DNA from: CAVXAE01 sp044225565
GTDB taxonomy: Bacteria; Pseudomonadota; Gammaproteobacteria; Steroidobacterales; Steroidobacteraceae
Direction: 5' to 3'
Assembly (NCBI GenBank): GCA_044225565.1
Contig: JBGAIL010000054.1
Location: 1 to 25,567 of the forward strand
DNA: 25,567 nt
Below the pieces are notes generated by a model. It had not been told where the DNA came from. It worked only from the letters and a program-made list of their open reading frames with translations, and did not search any database. Position numbers and translations under genes: made by a program. Numbering within the stretch: the stretch's first letter is position 1; every line of letters begins with the position of its first letter. Below are positions 15,261 to 22,584 of this stretch, in pieces.

Positions 15261-15563
15261 ATGGGAACATCACGGAGATCAGCCGGCCTCACGGCCGTGC
15301 AGGAGCGCGTCCTCGGCCTCATGGCCGCCGCCGAGAAACCCCTTCAGACCGCCGACATCCGCAAGCAAGGCCGGCTTTCCACCATCGAGGCGCGGGATGC
15401 CTGCCAGAGCCTGCTCGAATGCGGACTCGTCCTGCGGCGCATCCGCGTGGTGCCGGTCACCGTCGGCGCGCGAATGATCCGCCAGCGGCGCGCGTTCTGG
15501 ACGGTGGTGGAAAAAGGCCGGGAGCTGCTGGCACGGAAGAGCGCCGCGGCAGCTGCTGGCTGA
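15261..15563 (+). CDS. small winged-helix-like protein
   Basis: 100 residues from ATG 15261, preceded by CGGAGG. The predicted layout is helix-helix-turn-helix-wing: TAVQERVLGLMAAAEKPLQT (11-30), ADIRKQGRLSTIEARDACQS (31-50) with the putative recognition helix, LLECGLVLRRIRVV (51-64) as the wing entry, and a C-terminal helix TVVEKGRELLARK. This resembles 'is the next domain present' type winged helices used in small transcription factors, but I cannot match a named family. It is basic and cytoplasmic. A perfect palindrome 31 bp upstream could be its own operator. The frame is open further upstream, but that part is unlike protein. Confidence 0.75.
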   Translation: MGTSRRSAGLTAVQERVLGLMAAAEKPLQTADIRKQGRLSTIEARDACQSLLECGLVLRRIRVVPVTVGARMIRQRRAFWTVVEKGRELLARKSAAAAAG

Positions 15564-15609
15564 CCGCCGCATTTCCGACGTCGCGCGGAGCCGAAGCCCC
15601 GACCCAGGC

Positions 15610-15978
15610 CTAGGGTTCGTCGTAGGGAAGTGCGTCGATGTAGTCCGGCTCTGGATCCGTTGCGAACTGCACGGCGTCGATCGTCGGATGGCCTCGTAGA
15701 AGCGCCTTGCAGACCCGATGCATTCCATCCATCACCCGACCGGAGGCGGACAGGATAATCGGATGCCTCAAATCGGTTTCGTCGATCAGCTTCGCATGGA
15801 GCGCCACGGCGCGGCAGGTTGCCGCCGCCTCTGCAAACCAAAAGCATTCATCAAGCTCGCCGATGAGGGAAAGGGCAACCTTTCTTGCCGGATACTCGCG
15901 AGTGAGTCTGACCAGCCGATGGACATCCCAGATGTAGACACGGCCGGCTACGACTCGGGAATGGTATTGTCGTCTCAT
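15610..15978 (-). CDS. ParB-like small orphan protein
   Basis: 122 residues, GAGG ribosome site 8 nt before ATG 15978. The central motif HPIILSASGRVMDGMHRVCKALLRG (around 72-96) fits the ParB/sulfiredoxin-like fold, in which a G-x-V-x-DG-x-HR segment forms the nucleotide pocket. It ends with an acidic tail, ATDPEPDYIDALPYDEP. There is no helix-turn-helix domain and no partner ParA nearby, so plasmid or chromosome partition is unlikely. Relatives are small stand-alone proteins of unknown role. GC content looks lower than in neighbouring genes by eye (several 60-base lines near 52-57%), which hints at separate origin. It lies 56 bp after the gamma-glutamyltransferase-family gene on the same strand, but a hairpin intervenes. 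Confidence 0.75.
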   Translation of the reverse strand: MRRQYHSRVVAGRVYIWDVHRLVRLTREYPARKVALSLIGELDECFWFAEAAATCRAVALHAKLIDETDLRHPIILSASGRVMDGMHRVCKALLRGHPTIDAVQFATDPEPDYIDALPYDEP

Positions 15979-16004
15979 TCAATGGCCTCGTAGCGCGGCA
16001 TGAC

Positions 16005-16034
16005 GGCAGCGGACGCTGCGGCTGCCCGGCAGCC
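16005..16034 (-). terminator. nested GC hairpins after the gamma-glutamyltransferase-family gene
   Basis: GCAGCG/CGCTGC (16006-16019) and GGCTGCC/GGCAGCC (16020-16034) form adjacent inverted repeats immediately after the stop codon at 16035-16037. A candidate terminator without a T-tract. Confidence 0.4.
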
Positions 16035-17876
16035 TCACCACCCGACCGCCTGACCGTCCTTCCCGAAATCCGACCCCGCGCGGTAGTAGCCATTCACCGG
16101 CGCGCGGCCATCCGCGGCTGGCGCCACCTCCGCCGCATCCGGCGTGAACAGGATCGCCTGATAGCCGCCCATCGGGCGCCGGTTCGAAGCGCTCACGTCG
16201 TGCCCCATCGCCTTGAGCTGTGCGCCCACCAGCTGGTACAGCGGCGTCTCCATGGAAAGCGAGTTGTTGAGTTGCGTGTGCCGGAACCTCGCGATGTCGC
16301 CCGCGGCCTGCACGTTCGCGCCGAGATCGAGGATGTCGACGAGCACCTGCATGTGCCCCTGCGCCTGCATGTCGCCGCCCATCAGCTGCATGGCCATCAC
16401 CGGCTGGCCGTCCCGCATCACGAAGGCGGCGGACAGCGTGTTGAAGGGCCGCTTTCCCGGTGCGAGCGCGTTCGGGCTCTTCGGGTCGAGCGAGAAGAGA
16501 CCGCCGCGGTTGTGGAGCACGAAGCCATAGCCAGGCACGGTGATGCCGGAGCCGAACGAGGCGTAGTTGCTGTTGACCCAGGACACCATGTTGCCCCAGC
16601 GGTCCGCGGTGGAGAGCACGATGGTGTCGCCGCCATGATCCGGGCCCTGGGCCGTGCGGGTGCTCGAGGCACGGCGAGGATCGATTCTGGAGCACAGCGA
16701 CTCGGCATGTTCCCGTGACAGCAGCCGCTCCAGCGGCACCTTCGCGAACGCCGGATCGCCGTTGTAGGCGAAGAGATCGGCGTACGCGAGCTTCTTCGCC
16801 TCGATGAGCATGTGCCAGTAGAGCGGGTCGGTGGGCCCGAGCTGCGCGAGCGAGCGCCCGGTGAGCTTCGTGGTGCAGGCCGCGAGGATGTTGAGCGCTT
16901 CGTTGGCCGCCCAGCCTTGCGATGGCGCGGGCAGCTCGAGGATCTCGTGGCCGCGATACGAGCTGGACGTCGGCGCGGACCATTTGCCGCGGTACGCCGC
17001 GAGATCCGCCAGCGTCAGCTGGCCGCCGAGCGCGTCGGATTTGGCGACGATCGCCTTCGCGATCTCGCCGCGATAGAACGCGTCCGGCCCTTCCTTCTGC
17101 AGCAGCCGGAAAGTCTTCGCGAGATCGCGGTTGCGGAAGATCTGGCCCACCACGGGCCGCCGGCCTCCGGGATACCAGACCGCCACCGAATCCGGATCGA
17201 GCTCCGTGCAGCAGGCGCGCAGAGGCGTCGCCTCCGGCAGCTCCCACTCCGCCCTCACCCGTTCCGAGATCGGGAATCCGCTCTCCGCGTAATCGATTGC
17301 AGGCTCGAGCACTTCCTTGAAGGTCAGGGTGCCGTAGCGCGCCAGCACCTCCGCCCAGCCCCACGCGGCACCGGGAACCGTCACCGTCAGGATGCCGCCG
17401 GGAGGCATGCCCGAGCCAGGCCCGAAATTTTTGGGATCGGCGCGATAGCCGAGCGCCTTCATGGAAGCCAGCGTCTGCGTAGCCGGAACGACACCGCTCG
17501 CGTCCAGCACGTGGAGGCTTCGATCCTTCGCGAGATAGATGATGGCGAAGAGATCGCCCGCGAGCCCCACGTTCATGGGCTCCACGACATTGAGCGTGGC
17601 GGCGGTCGCCACCGCGGCATCGATGGCATTGCCACCCTGCATGAGAATGCGCAGCCCTGCCTGCGCGGCGAGCGGCTGGCTGGTGGCGACGATGCCGTTG
17701 CGCCATGGATCAGAACGGGTCTGCTGCAGCCAGTTCTCCGCGATTGCGCGCGAGTTCTGCAGGCCGGCGGATCGGTTGCGGGATCGTTGCAGGTGAAAGC
17801 GCTGGGCTTGAGCTAGCGCGGCGGGTAGCGGGGTACACAGCACGGCGCAGCTAACAGTACACCGCGAACAGGACAT
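16035..17876 (-). CDS. gamma-glutamyltransferase-family N-terminal nucleophile hydrolase (YwrD-like branch)
   Basis: About 613 residues from ATG 17876; an in-frame ATG 17909 is an alternative, and the N-terminus is uncertain. Conserved parts: NGIVATSQPLAAQAGLRILM and GGNAIDAAVATAATLNVVEP near the N-terminus, the autocleavage nucleophile Thr in DHGGDTIVLS (codon 16623-16625), then GNMVSWVNSNYASFGSG and MQLMGGDMQAQGHMQ. The proprotein would cut itself before this Thr into two subunits. The region where E. coli GGT has the glutamyl-binding Arg114 (DFRExAP) reads LDASGVVPA here, with no Arg. Together with the MGGDMQAQ form of the oxyanion loop, this fits the YwrD-like branch, whose substrates are often unclear. 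A weak hydrophobic leader (VSCAVLCTPLPAALAQAQ) may be a signal peptide. It follows the oxygenase-like gene on the same strand. Confidence 0.9.
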   Translation of the reverse strand: MSCSRCTVSCAVLCTPLPAALAQAQRFHLQRSRNRSAGLQNSRAIAENWLQQTRSDPWRNGIVATSQPLAAQAGLRILMQGGNAIDAAVATAATLNVVEPMNVGLAGDLFAIIYLAKDRSLHVLDASGVVPATQTLASMKALGYRADPKNFGPGSGMPPGGILTVTVPGAAWGWAEVLARYGTLTFKEVLEPAIDYAESGFPISERVRAEWELPEATPLRACCTELDPDSVAVWYPGGRRPVVGQIFRNRDLAKTFRLLQKEGPDAFYRGEIAKAIVAKSDALGGQLTLADLAAYRGKWSAPTSSSYRGHEILELPAPSQGWAANEALNILAACTTKLTGRSLAQLGPTDPLYWHMLIEAKKLAYADLFAYNGDPAFAKVPLERLLSREHAESLCSRIDPRRASSTRTAQGPDHGGDTIVLSTADRWGNMVSWVNSNYASFGSGITVPGYGFVLHNRGGLFSLDPKSPNALAPGKRPFNTLSAAFVMRDGQPVMAMQLMGGDMQAQGHMQVLVDILDLGANVQAAGDIARFRHTQLNNSLSMETPLYQLVGAQLKAMGHDVSASNRRPMGGYQAILFTPDAAEVAPAADGRAPVNGYYRAGSDFGKDGQAVGW

Positions 17877-18033
17877 CGTCAGTGGGCCTGTAGATCTTCC
17901 TCGCGCCATTGTACGCCAGCCGCATGGCGTTGCGCCGCGCAGTCAGCCTGCGGGCGCGGCTTCAACCATTCTCGAATCGTGCCCGTGAAATTGCCGCGTC
18001 TTCGGTGCCAGATGATCCTGACGCAGATCGATC

Positions 18034-18897
18034 TCAGCGGCCCCAGTTCATCGCGGCCCGCCACGTCACCGGATCGCAGCAGGCACAACGAACATGGCGA
18101 GCCCGCGCGTGGGCGGATCTGGAACAGCACCTCGAAGGCTGGAACAGCACCGAATCCCCAGCGCGCGGATGGTGATCATAGGGCGTGACCGGCCGGCCGG
18201 CGAGCGACGCGAGCTGGTTCAGCGAGGCCGTGCGGCGGCGGCCGCGCGCGAACACGTAACCACTGGCCGCCACTGCCTCGCTCGCCGCGAGATCCAGATA
18301 AGAAGTGCCGCCGCCGTGCTCCGAATAGTCGTTCAGATACACCAGCAGTTTCAGGTGCGCGCGCGGGCCGCGGTCGCAGTGCCACATGAAGGACACCGAG
18401 GCCGGCCCCTCGGCGGGCGCGGTACGGGACAGCGTGTACCAGTAAACGAAGTACTCGCTGCGGAAGAACTCCAGGCAATGCGCATCGACCTCGCTCGTGA
18501 GGGCGGCATCGACCAGGCGGCGCACGAGCGCAGCATCCGACAGATCGTAGCCTTCGAGCTTCGCGGAATCGCGCTTCAGCCGCTCCACTTTCTGCTCTGC
18601 GCTCACCGAGACGAGCAGCTCTGCCGCCTTCCCTGCGGGCATGAGCTGCTGCACGGCGAAGCCGTCCTTCACCACGGCCGAAGGCGCTTCGCGCGCCGGC
18701 AGTGGCCGTTCGAGCGCCGATTTGCAGTGCTCGTGCCAGGCGGCATAGCCGCGCTGATCGTCGAAGTCCTCGAACACGCGCGCCACCCGGGCGGGGTCGA
18801 GATCGGGCTCGAAGAGCCGCTTCACCTTGCGCAGCAGGATGCCAGGGCCGTGACGATTCAGGGGGATCAAGCGACGTGCGCCCGGATCAGATCGCAC
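18034..18897 (-). CDS. 2OG-Fe(II) oxygenase-like protein with anomalous C-terminus (possibly frameshifted)
   Basis: 287 codons from GTG 18897, overlapping the upstream gene by 31 nt; TTG 18870, overlapping by 4 nt, is an alternative. The first two thirds look helical. The iron-binding HxD is at His173-Cys-Asp175 (SFMWHCDRGPRAHLKLLVYLND), followed by GGGTSYLDLA and the closing strand PRAGDSVLFQPSR. The expected distal His-Arg segment should come next. Instead the frame reads a Cys/Arg-rich stretch, CCSRSAHARARHVRCACC. The neighbouring frame on the same strand reads RGAVPDPPTRGLAMFVV, much closer to the family's usual HRG-x-P-x-x-G pattern. A 12-bp direct repeat lies at this point. The gene may therefore be frameshifted and inactive. 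If intact, it would hydroxylate a product of this cassette; the family also modifies peptides and lipids. Confidence 0.75.
   Translation of the reverse strand: MRSDPGARRLIPLNRHGPGILLRKVKRLFEPDLDPARVARVFEDFDDQRGYAAWHEHCKSALERPLPAREAPSAVVKDGFAVQQLMPAGKAAELLVSVSAEQKVERLKRDSAKLEGYDLSDAALVRRLVDAALTSEVDAHCLEFFRSEYFVYWYTLSRTAPAEGPASVSFMWHCDRGPRAHLKLLVYLNDYSEHGGGTSYLDLAASEAVAASGYVFARGRRRTASLNQLASLAGRPVTPYDHHPRAGDSVLFQPSRCCSRSAHARARHVRCACCDPVTWRAAMNWGR
18119..18150. repeat. 12-bp direct repeat at the oxygenase break
   Basis: CTGGAACAGCAC occurs at 18119-18130 and again at 18139-18150, spaced by 8 bp (20-bp period, not a multiple of three). Confidence 0.8.
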
Positions 18898-20000
18898 ACT
18901 TCGCGCACCGCGCCATCCCCGCCTTCGGCGCTGCAGACGTAGCTCACCGCGCTTCGCACTTCCGGCACCGCATCGGCAGGGCAGCAGGAAAGCCCGGCAG
19001 CCCGCAGACCCTCGAGATCATTCAAGTCATCACCGATGTAGGCGGTTTGCGCCGCCTCGATGCCCCAGCGCGCGCCGTGCTCGTCGAGCCACGCCTTCTT
19101 GTCGCTCACGCCGGGGAAGTAGTCCGTGATGTTGAGCTTGCGCATGCGCGCGTGCACCACCGCGCTGTTCTCGGCCGTCACCACGCAAACGCGCACACCT
19201 GCATCGCGCAGCATGAGCATGCCTTTGGCATCACGCGTGTTGAATTTCTTGAGCGCTTCGCCTTCGCCGCTGTAGTACATGCCGCCGTCGGTGAGCGTGC
19301 CGTCGACGTCGACGACCAGCATGCGAATGCCTCTGGCGCTCAGGATGCGGCGCCGGAGCAAGGCTTCGATCACGGGCCAGTCGGAAGGCTCATCGAGCTC
19401 CGCCGCGCACTCCTCGCCCATGACGTGCACGCCGATGCGACCCCCCAGGCGCGAAGCCGTCCCCGTGAGGAGCGAGCAGCGCGTGAAATAGAAAGCGCCG
19501 TTCTCCATGACCGTGCCTGCGAAGTCCTGCCGGCGCGGACGGCGCGCGGGATCGTAGTTGAGCGGCTTGTCGTCGCGGCTCCAGAAGAAGCGCTTCAGCT
19601 CCACGCCGGTCAACAGGGAATCGAGGCCTTCACGTTCGAAACGGGCACGGGCCGCGCGGAAGTCTTCGGCCGTGGTCAGCGGCGAGGTGGCCTGGATCAA
19701 CGCCATCACGTCGCACTCCACCCGGCCGGCGAGCTCGAGCATCACCGATTCGCTGCTGGCGGTGTCGGTGGCGTTCTCCGGCGCGCGGTCGATGACTTCC
19801 ACGCGCGAGCCGAAGCGGGCGTACGCGTCGTCGCGGATCGCCGCCGAGTCGGACGCGACGTGGATGCGGTCGAAGCAGCCCGAAGCCAGCGCCGCCTCGA
19901 GGCTCCAGGCGTAGAGCGGGCGACCGGCGATGAGTCGGAGATTCTTTCCCGGGATCGATTTCGAGCCGCCGCGCAGAGGCAGCAGGGCCACCCAGCGCAT
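18867..20000 (-). CDS. fused CMP-nonulosonate cytidylyltransferase (NeuA-like) and KdsC-like HAD phosphatase
   Basis: 377 residues in two domains. Residues 1-218 are a NeuA/KdsB-type cytidylyltransferase: LRGGSKSIPGKN (9-20, CTP-binding loop), ASDSAAI (49-55), LIQATSPL (101-108) and NGAFYFTR (167-174). Residues 226-377 are a HAD phosphatase of the KdsC type: VVDVDGTLTDGG with nucleophile Asp231 and Asp233, FNTRDAKGM, VVTAEN, GDDLND (323-328) and the family ending GGDGAVREVCDLI. The first half would make a CMP-activated acidic nine- (or eight-) carbon sugar; the second would remove the phosphate left by a phosphosugar synthase. The same two-domain order occurs in animal CMAS, where the phosphatase-like part is not an active phosphatase; here the catalytic Asp pair is kept. 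The start overlaps the NeuB-like stop by 1 nt (TGATG). Confidence 0.93.
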   Translation of the reverse strand: MRWVALLPLRGGSKSIPGKNLRLIAGRPLYAWSLEAALASGCFDRIHVASDSAAIRDDAYARFGSRVEVIDRAPENATDTASSESVMLELAGRVECDVMALIQATSPLTTAEDFRAARARFEREGLDSLLTGVELKRFFWSRDDKPLNYDPARRPRRQDFAGTVMENGAFYFTRCSLLTGTASRLGGRIGVHVMGEECAAELDEPSDWPVIEALLRRRILSARGIRMLVVDVDGTLTDGGMYYSGEGEALKKFNTRDAKGMLMLRDAGVRVCVVTAENSAVVHARMRKLNITDYFPGVSDKKAWLDEHGARWGIEAAQTAYIGDDLNDLEGLRAAGLSCCPADAVPEVRSAVSYVCSAEGGDGAVREVCDLIRAHVA

Positions 20001-20902
20001 CAGCGCAGGTGCACGCCCGGAAGGCGTTTCAGCTTGGCGCGCTGGGGCACTTCGATGTCGATGATGCCGGAGGTCTTGTAGGTGAGCGCGGCGGAGACCG
20101 CCCGCACGTCCCTCACCAGCTTGCGCAGGCCGTCCGGCTCCAGCGAGGCGGCGTGATCCGTGCCTTTCCAGGTGCGATCCAGCGTGAAATGGCGTTCGAT
20201 CCAGCTCGCGCCCAGCGCCACGGCGGCGACGTCCACCGCGATGCCGAGATGATGGCCGGAGAAGGCGATGTCTTTCACACGGTGACCGTAGAGCTCGCGC
20301 AAGCGCGTGACTTCCAGCAGGCAGACCTGGTCGAAGGGCACAGGATAGCCCGAAGTGCAGGCGTAGAGCACCACGCGGTCCTGGACCTTCAGGTGCTCGA
20401 GCAGCCCGACGATCTCCTCCTGCTCATCCGGTGTGGTCATGCCCAGCGACACGTGGATCTCGCCCGCGTACTCGCTGGCGAGGAACGCCAGCAGCTGGAA
20501 ATGCAGGTTGCAGGCCGAGGGCACCTTCAGCATGTGCGGATTCAGCGCCGCCATCTGCCGCGCCGAGGTCATGTCCCACACGGACGTCGAATAGCCGATG
20601 CCGAATTCCTCGCACCAGCGCATGAGCTGACGGTGCTGGTCCACGTCGAGCTCGAGGAACTCGCGGTGCGCCCCGTACGTCTCGCCGTAGCTGTTGGCGG
20701 GGTTCGGGTGCGGCGAGCTGTACTCCTCCGCGGTCAGCAGCTCGCGGTTGCAGCGCTTCTGGAACTTCACGAAGTCCGCCTTGGCGAAACGCGCAGCCGA
20801 CTCGATCAGGCGGCGCGCGATCTCCATATCCCCCTTGTGATTGCAGCCGACCTCGGCCACGACGCGGGGAAGAGGTCGGTCATCGACGTCCAGATGCTTC
20901 AT
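20000..20902 (-). CDS. NeuB-family nonulosonic acid synthase, lacking the C-terminal SAF domain
   Basis: 300 residues. The TIM-barrel motifs of the PEP-condensing synthases are all present: AEVGCNHKGDMEIAR (16-30), ADFVKFQKR (42-50), KVPSACNLHFQLLA (126-139), VSLGMTTPDE (151-160), YACTSGYPVPF (180-190), and the metal ligands in SGHHLG (215-220) and IERHFTLD (235-242), followed by KGTDHAAS. The enzyme condenses PEP with an N-acyl-hexosamine, a mannose derivative or its 6-phosphate. Typical NeuB has about 340-350 residues and ends in an antifreeze-like SAF domain that closes the partner active site. Here the chain stops at the usual linker (QRAKLKRLPGV). The stop is clean and overlaps the next gene, so this looks like a real short form, not a break. 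The start overlaps the upstream gene by 4 nt. Confidence 0.93.
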   Translation of the reverse strand: MKHLDVDDRPLPRVVAEVGCNHKGDMEIARRLIESAARFAKADFVKFQKRCNRELLTAEEYSSPHPNPANSYGETYGAHREFLELDVDQHRQLMRWCEEFGIGYSTSVWDMTSARQMAALNPHMLKVPSACNLHFQLLAFLASEYAGEIHVSLGMTTPDEQEEIVGLLEHLKVQDRVVLYACTSGYPVPFDQVCLLEVTRLRELYGHRVKDIAFSGHHLGIAVDVAAVALGASWIERHFTLDRTWKGTDHAASLEPDGLRKLVRDVRAVSAALTYKTSGIIDIEVPQRAKLKRLPGVHLR

Positions 20903-22353
20903 GCTGCCTGCGACGCGTGAGCGTCAGCCCTCCGTGTGTGCGCGCCCGCCGGGCGGGTCGCGATGTTGGGATCGCGGATGCGAAAAACGTACGGCGAATG
21001 GGCTTCAGCCCGCACGCCGTGAAATCTCCCGAGCTCATGGGTGAAACGTGCGATGCGAGCGTTCAGCTCGGCTGCCGTCACGTCCGGGAACCGGTGCGTA
21101 TGATACGCCGCACTGTTGCGATGGTTGGCCCGTTTGCTGTTCACGCGCTTGATGAAGGTGCGGATGTTGCAAACAAGCCACGCCTTGAGCCATGAAGACC
21201 AGGCTGGTGACGGCGGCGCACGGTCGGCATAGCCGGTCGCCATCAGCACATCCAGCACGCGGTCGCAGGCCAATGCACCGCGCGTAGCGGCGAGATGCCG
21301 GCCGAACAAGCGCTCGCGCACCGTTTCATCCACCAGACCGCGCCGCCCTTCCAGGATCTCGCTCAGCAGCTCGCGAACGCGCTCCGGCGTTGCAGCGCGA
21401 TGGCTGAGGCCGTTCGGCAGGTGGTAGTCGTAGGTCTCGGACGTGACCGGCATGAAGCTGACCGCCGGCGTCTCGAGCACGCTGGCCTCGACCGCCGTGG
21501 TGCAGCCGTTGTGCAGCAGCACGCGCGCTGCCATGAGCCACGGGACCACGTTGCCCTGGTGGATGACTTCCACCTGCGGGCAGCCCGCCAGGATGCTGCG
21601 CCAGACGTCGTGGTTCTCCGAAGGATGCGGGCGCAGCACGATGCGATGCCCGGGAAACCAGTCCGCGAGCCGTGGCAGGAGCTCGCGGAAATGGTCGTAG
21701 ATGGTCTGCTGATGCGCCGCCATGCCAGTGGCGAACGCAAGACTCATGCCGCGGCCGGTGCGGCTCACCTGCGGCTGACCCTGCGCATCCCGCACGACGA
21801 GGTTCAGAGACGGCACGAAATTGTTCACGAACGAGAAATTGGTGTTGACCAGGATGAAATCGCCGTAACGCTCGCGCAGCCCGGCGACTTCGGAGGCGAA
21901 ATAGCCGCGCAGCTCCGGCCGCAGCAGGTCGATGCGCGGGTTGCCGGTGACGTGCAACGGCGCGCCGTTGTAGCCGGGATAGCTGGCGAAGAACTCCGCG
22001 TCGTCCTCGCCCCAGGCGAACAGCTGGTCGATGACCCTGAAAGTGTCCCTGGAGTAACGCCACGCGTAGTACTCCGGCGAGCGGTACCGCACCAGGCTCT
22101 CTTCGTCCCACGCCACGATGTGGTGGCCCAGGCCGCGGGTGACGTTCAGCATGAGCTTGCTCAGCGAGCGCATGCTCTTGGCCAGGAACACCCCGCGTGG
22201 CAGGTCGGTCATGGCGAAATTGACGTAGGTGCGCGAGCCGAGCACCACCGGCAGGCCGCGCTCCGCCGCCACGCAGGCCAGCAGCAGCTTCGCGTCGAGC
22301 TCGCGCACCTGGTTCTCGACCGGGATGATGAAAGTGGACGGGCTGGCCTTCAT
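20899..22353 (-). CDS. surface-carbohydrate biosynthesis protein, GT-B-like (putative nonulosonate transferase)
   Basis: 484 residues, no signal peptide. It begins FIIPVENQVRELDAKLLLAC, typical of the 'surface carbohydrate biosynthesis protein' group. Inner landmarks are AWDEES (81-86), FAWGEDD and VTGNPRIDLL (135-144) in the first half, and LRPHPSENHDVW (240-251) and LLHNGCTTAVEAS (279-291) in the second. The RPHPSE and HN-x-x-T-x-x-x-EA pair resembles the nucleotide-sugar site of GT-B enzymes such as polysialyl-/CDP-glycerol-type transferases. From its lead position in the operon I infer that it transfers the CMP-sugar made by the next two genes to a cell-surface glycan. The C-terminal 90 residues are basic, and the last 20 look poorly conserved. 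It is the first gene of the leftward operon. The 4-nt overlap (ATGA) with the NeuB-like gene shows coupling. Confidence 0.85.
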   Translation of the reverse strand: MKASPSTFIIPVENQVRELDAKLLLACVAAERGLPVVLGSRTYVNFAMTDLPRGVFLAKSMRSLSKLMLNVTRGLGHHIVAWDEESLVRYRSPEYYAWRYSRDTFRVIDQLFAWGEDDAEFFASYPGYNGAPLHVTGNPRIDLLRPELRGYFASEVAGLRERYGDFILVNTNFSFVNNFVPSLNLVVRDAQGQPQVSRTGRGMSLAFATGMAAHQQTIYDHFRELLPRLADWFPGHRIVLRPHPSENHDVWRSILAGCPQVEVIHQGNVVPWLMAARVLLHNGCTTAVEASVLETPAVSFMPVTSETYDYHLPNGLSHRAATPERVRELLSEILEGRRGLVDETVRERLFGRHLAATRGALACDRVLDVLMATGYADRAPPSPAWSSWLKAWLVCNIRTFIKRVNSKRANHRNSAAYHTHRFPDVTAAELNARIARFTHELGRFHGVRAEAHSPYVFRIRDPNIATRPAGAHTRRADAHASQAA

Positions 22354-22584
22354 GGAGCCGGAGGGGGTTCCTGTGGGGAGATCGCAAGGATAATGGGTAC
22401 GGGCGCCTTACAGTTCACTGACAGGGTAGCGGCACAACCTTTCACCGAGCTTTCATCGCACGGCGGCGCGAAGGCCTGATCCGCCACGCAAAGTCAAGGC
22501 CCAGCTCCCGCAAGCTCCTCGGGTTCTCCACACTCTCTGCACACTGGATATTCAGAGTGCGGCGCTCCGACGGAGCGATTCCTC
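22354..22584. promoter_or_regulatory. divergent regulatory region between sugar cassette and RND operon
   Basis: 231 bp without a gene. A leftward -10-like CATTAT lies on the minus strand around 22391-22396 with a poor -35. Rightward, CACTCT (22530) and AGAGTG (22554) form a spaced inverted repeat around GGATATTCA. A 15-bp palindrome is listed separately. No clear promoter can be fixed. Confidence 0.35.
22563..22577 (+). promoter_or_regulatory. palindrome covering the RND adaptor ribosome site
   Basis: CGCTCCG-A-CGGAGCG is a perfect 7-bp inverted repeat whose right arm contains the GGAG ribosome site, 10 nt before ATG 22585. It could be a repressor operator or an mRNA fold that hides the ribosome site. 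Confidence 0.45.

Noticed and set aside
18119..18150. Direct repeat as an attachment or integration site
   Set aside because: No integrase, tRNA or boundary of foreign DNA nearby; it lies inside the oxygenase gene and is better explained by a small indel or chance.
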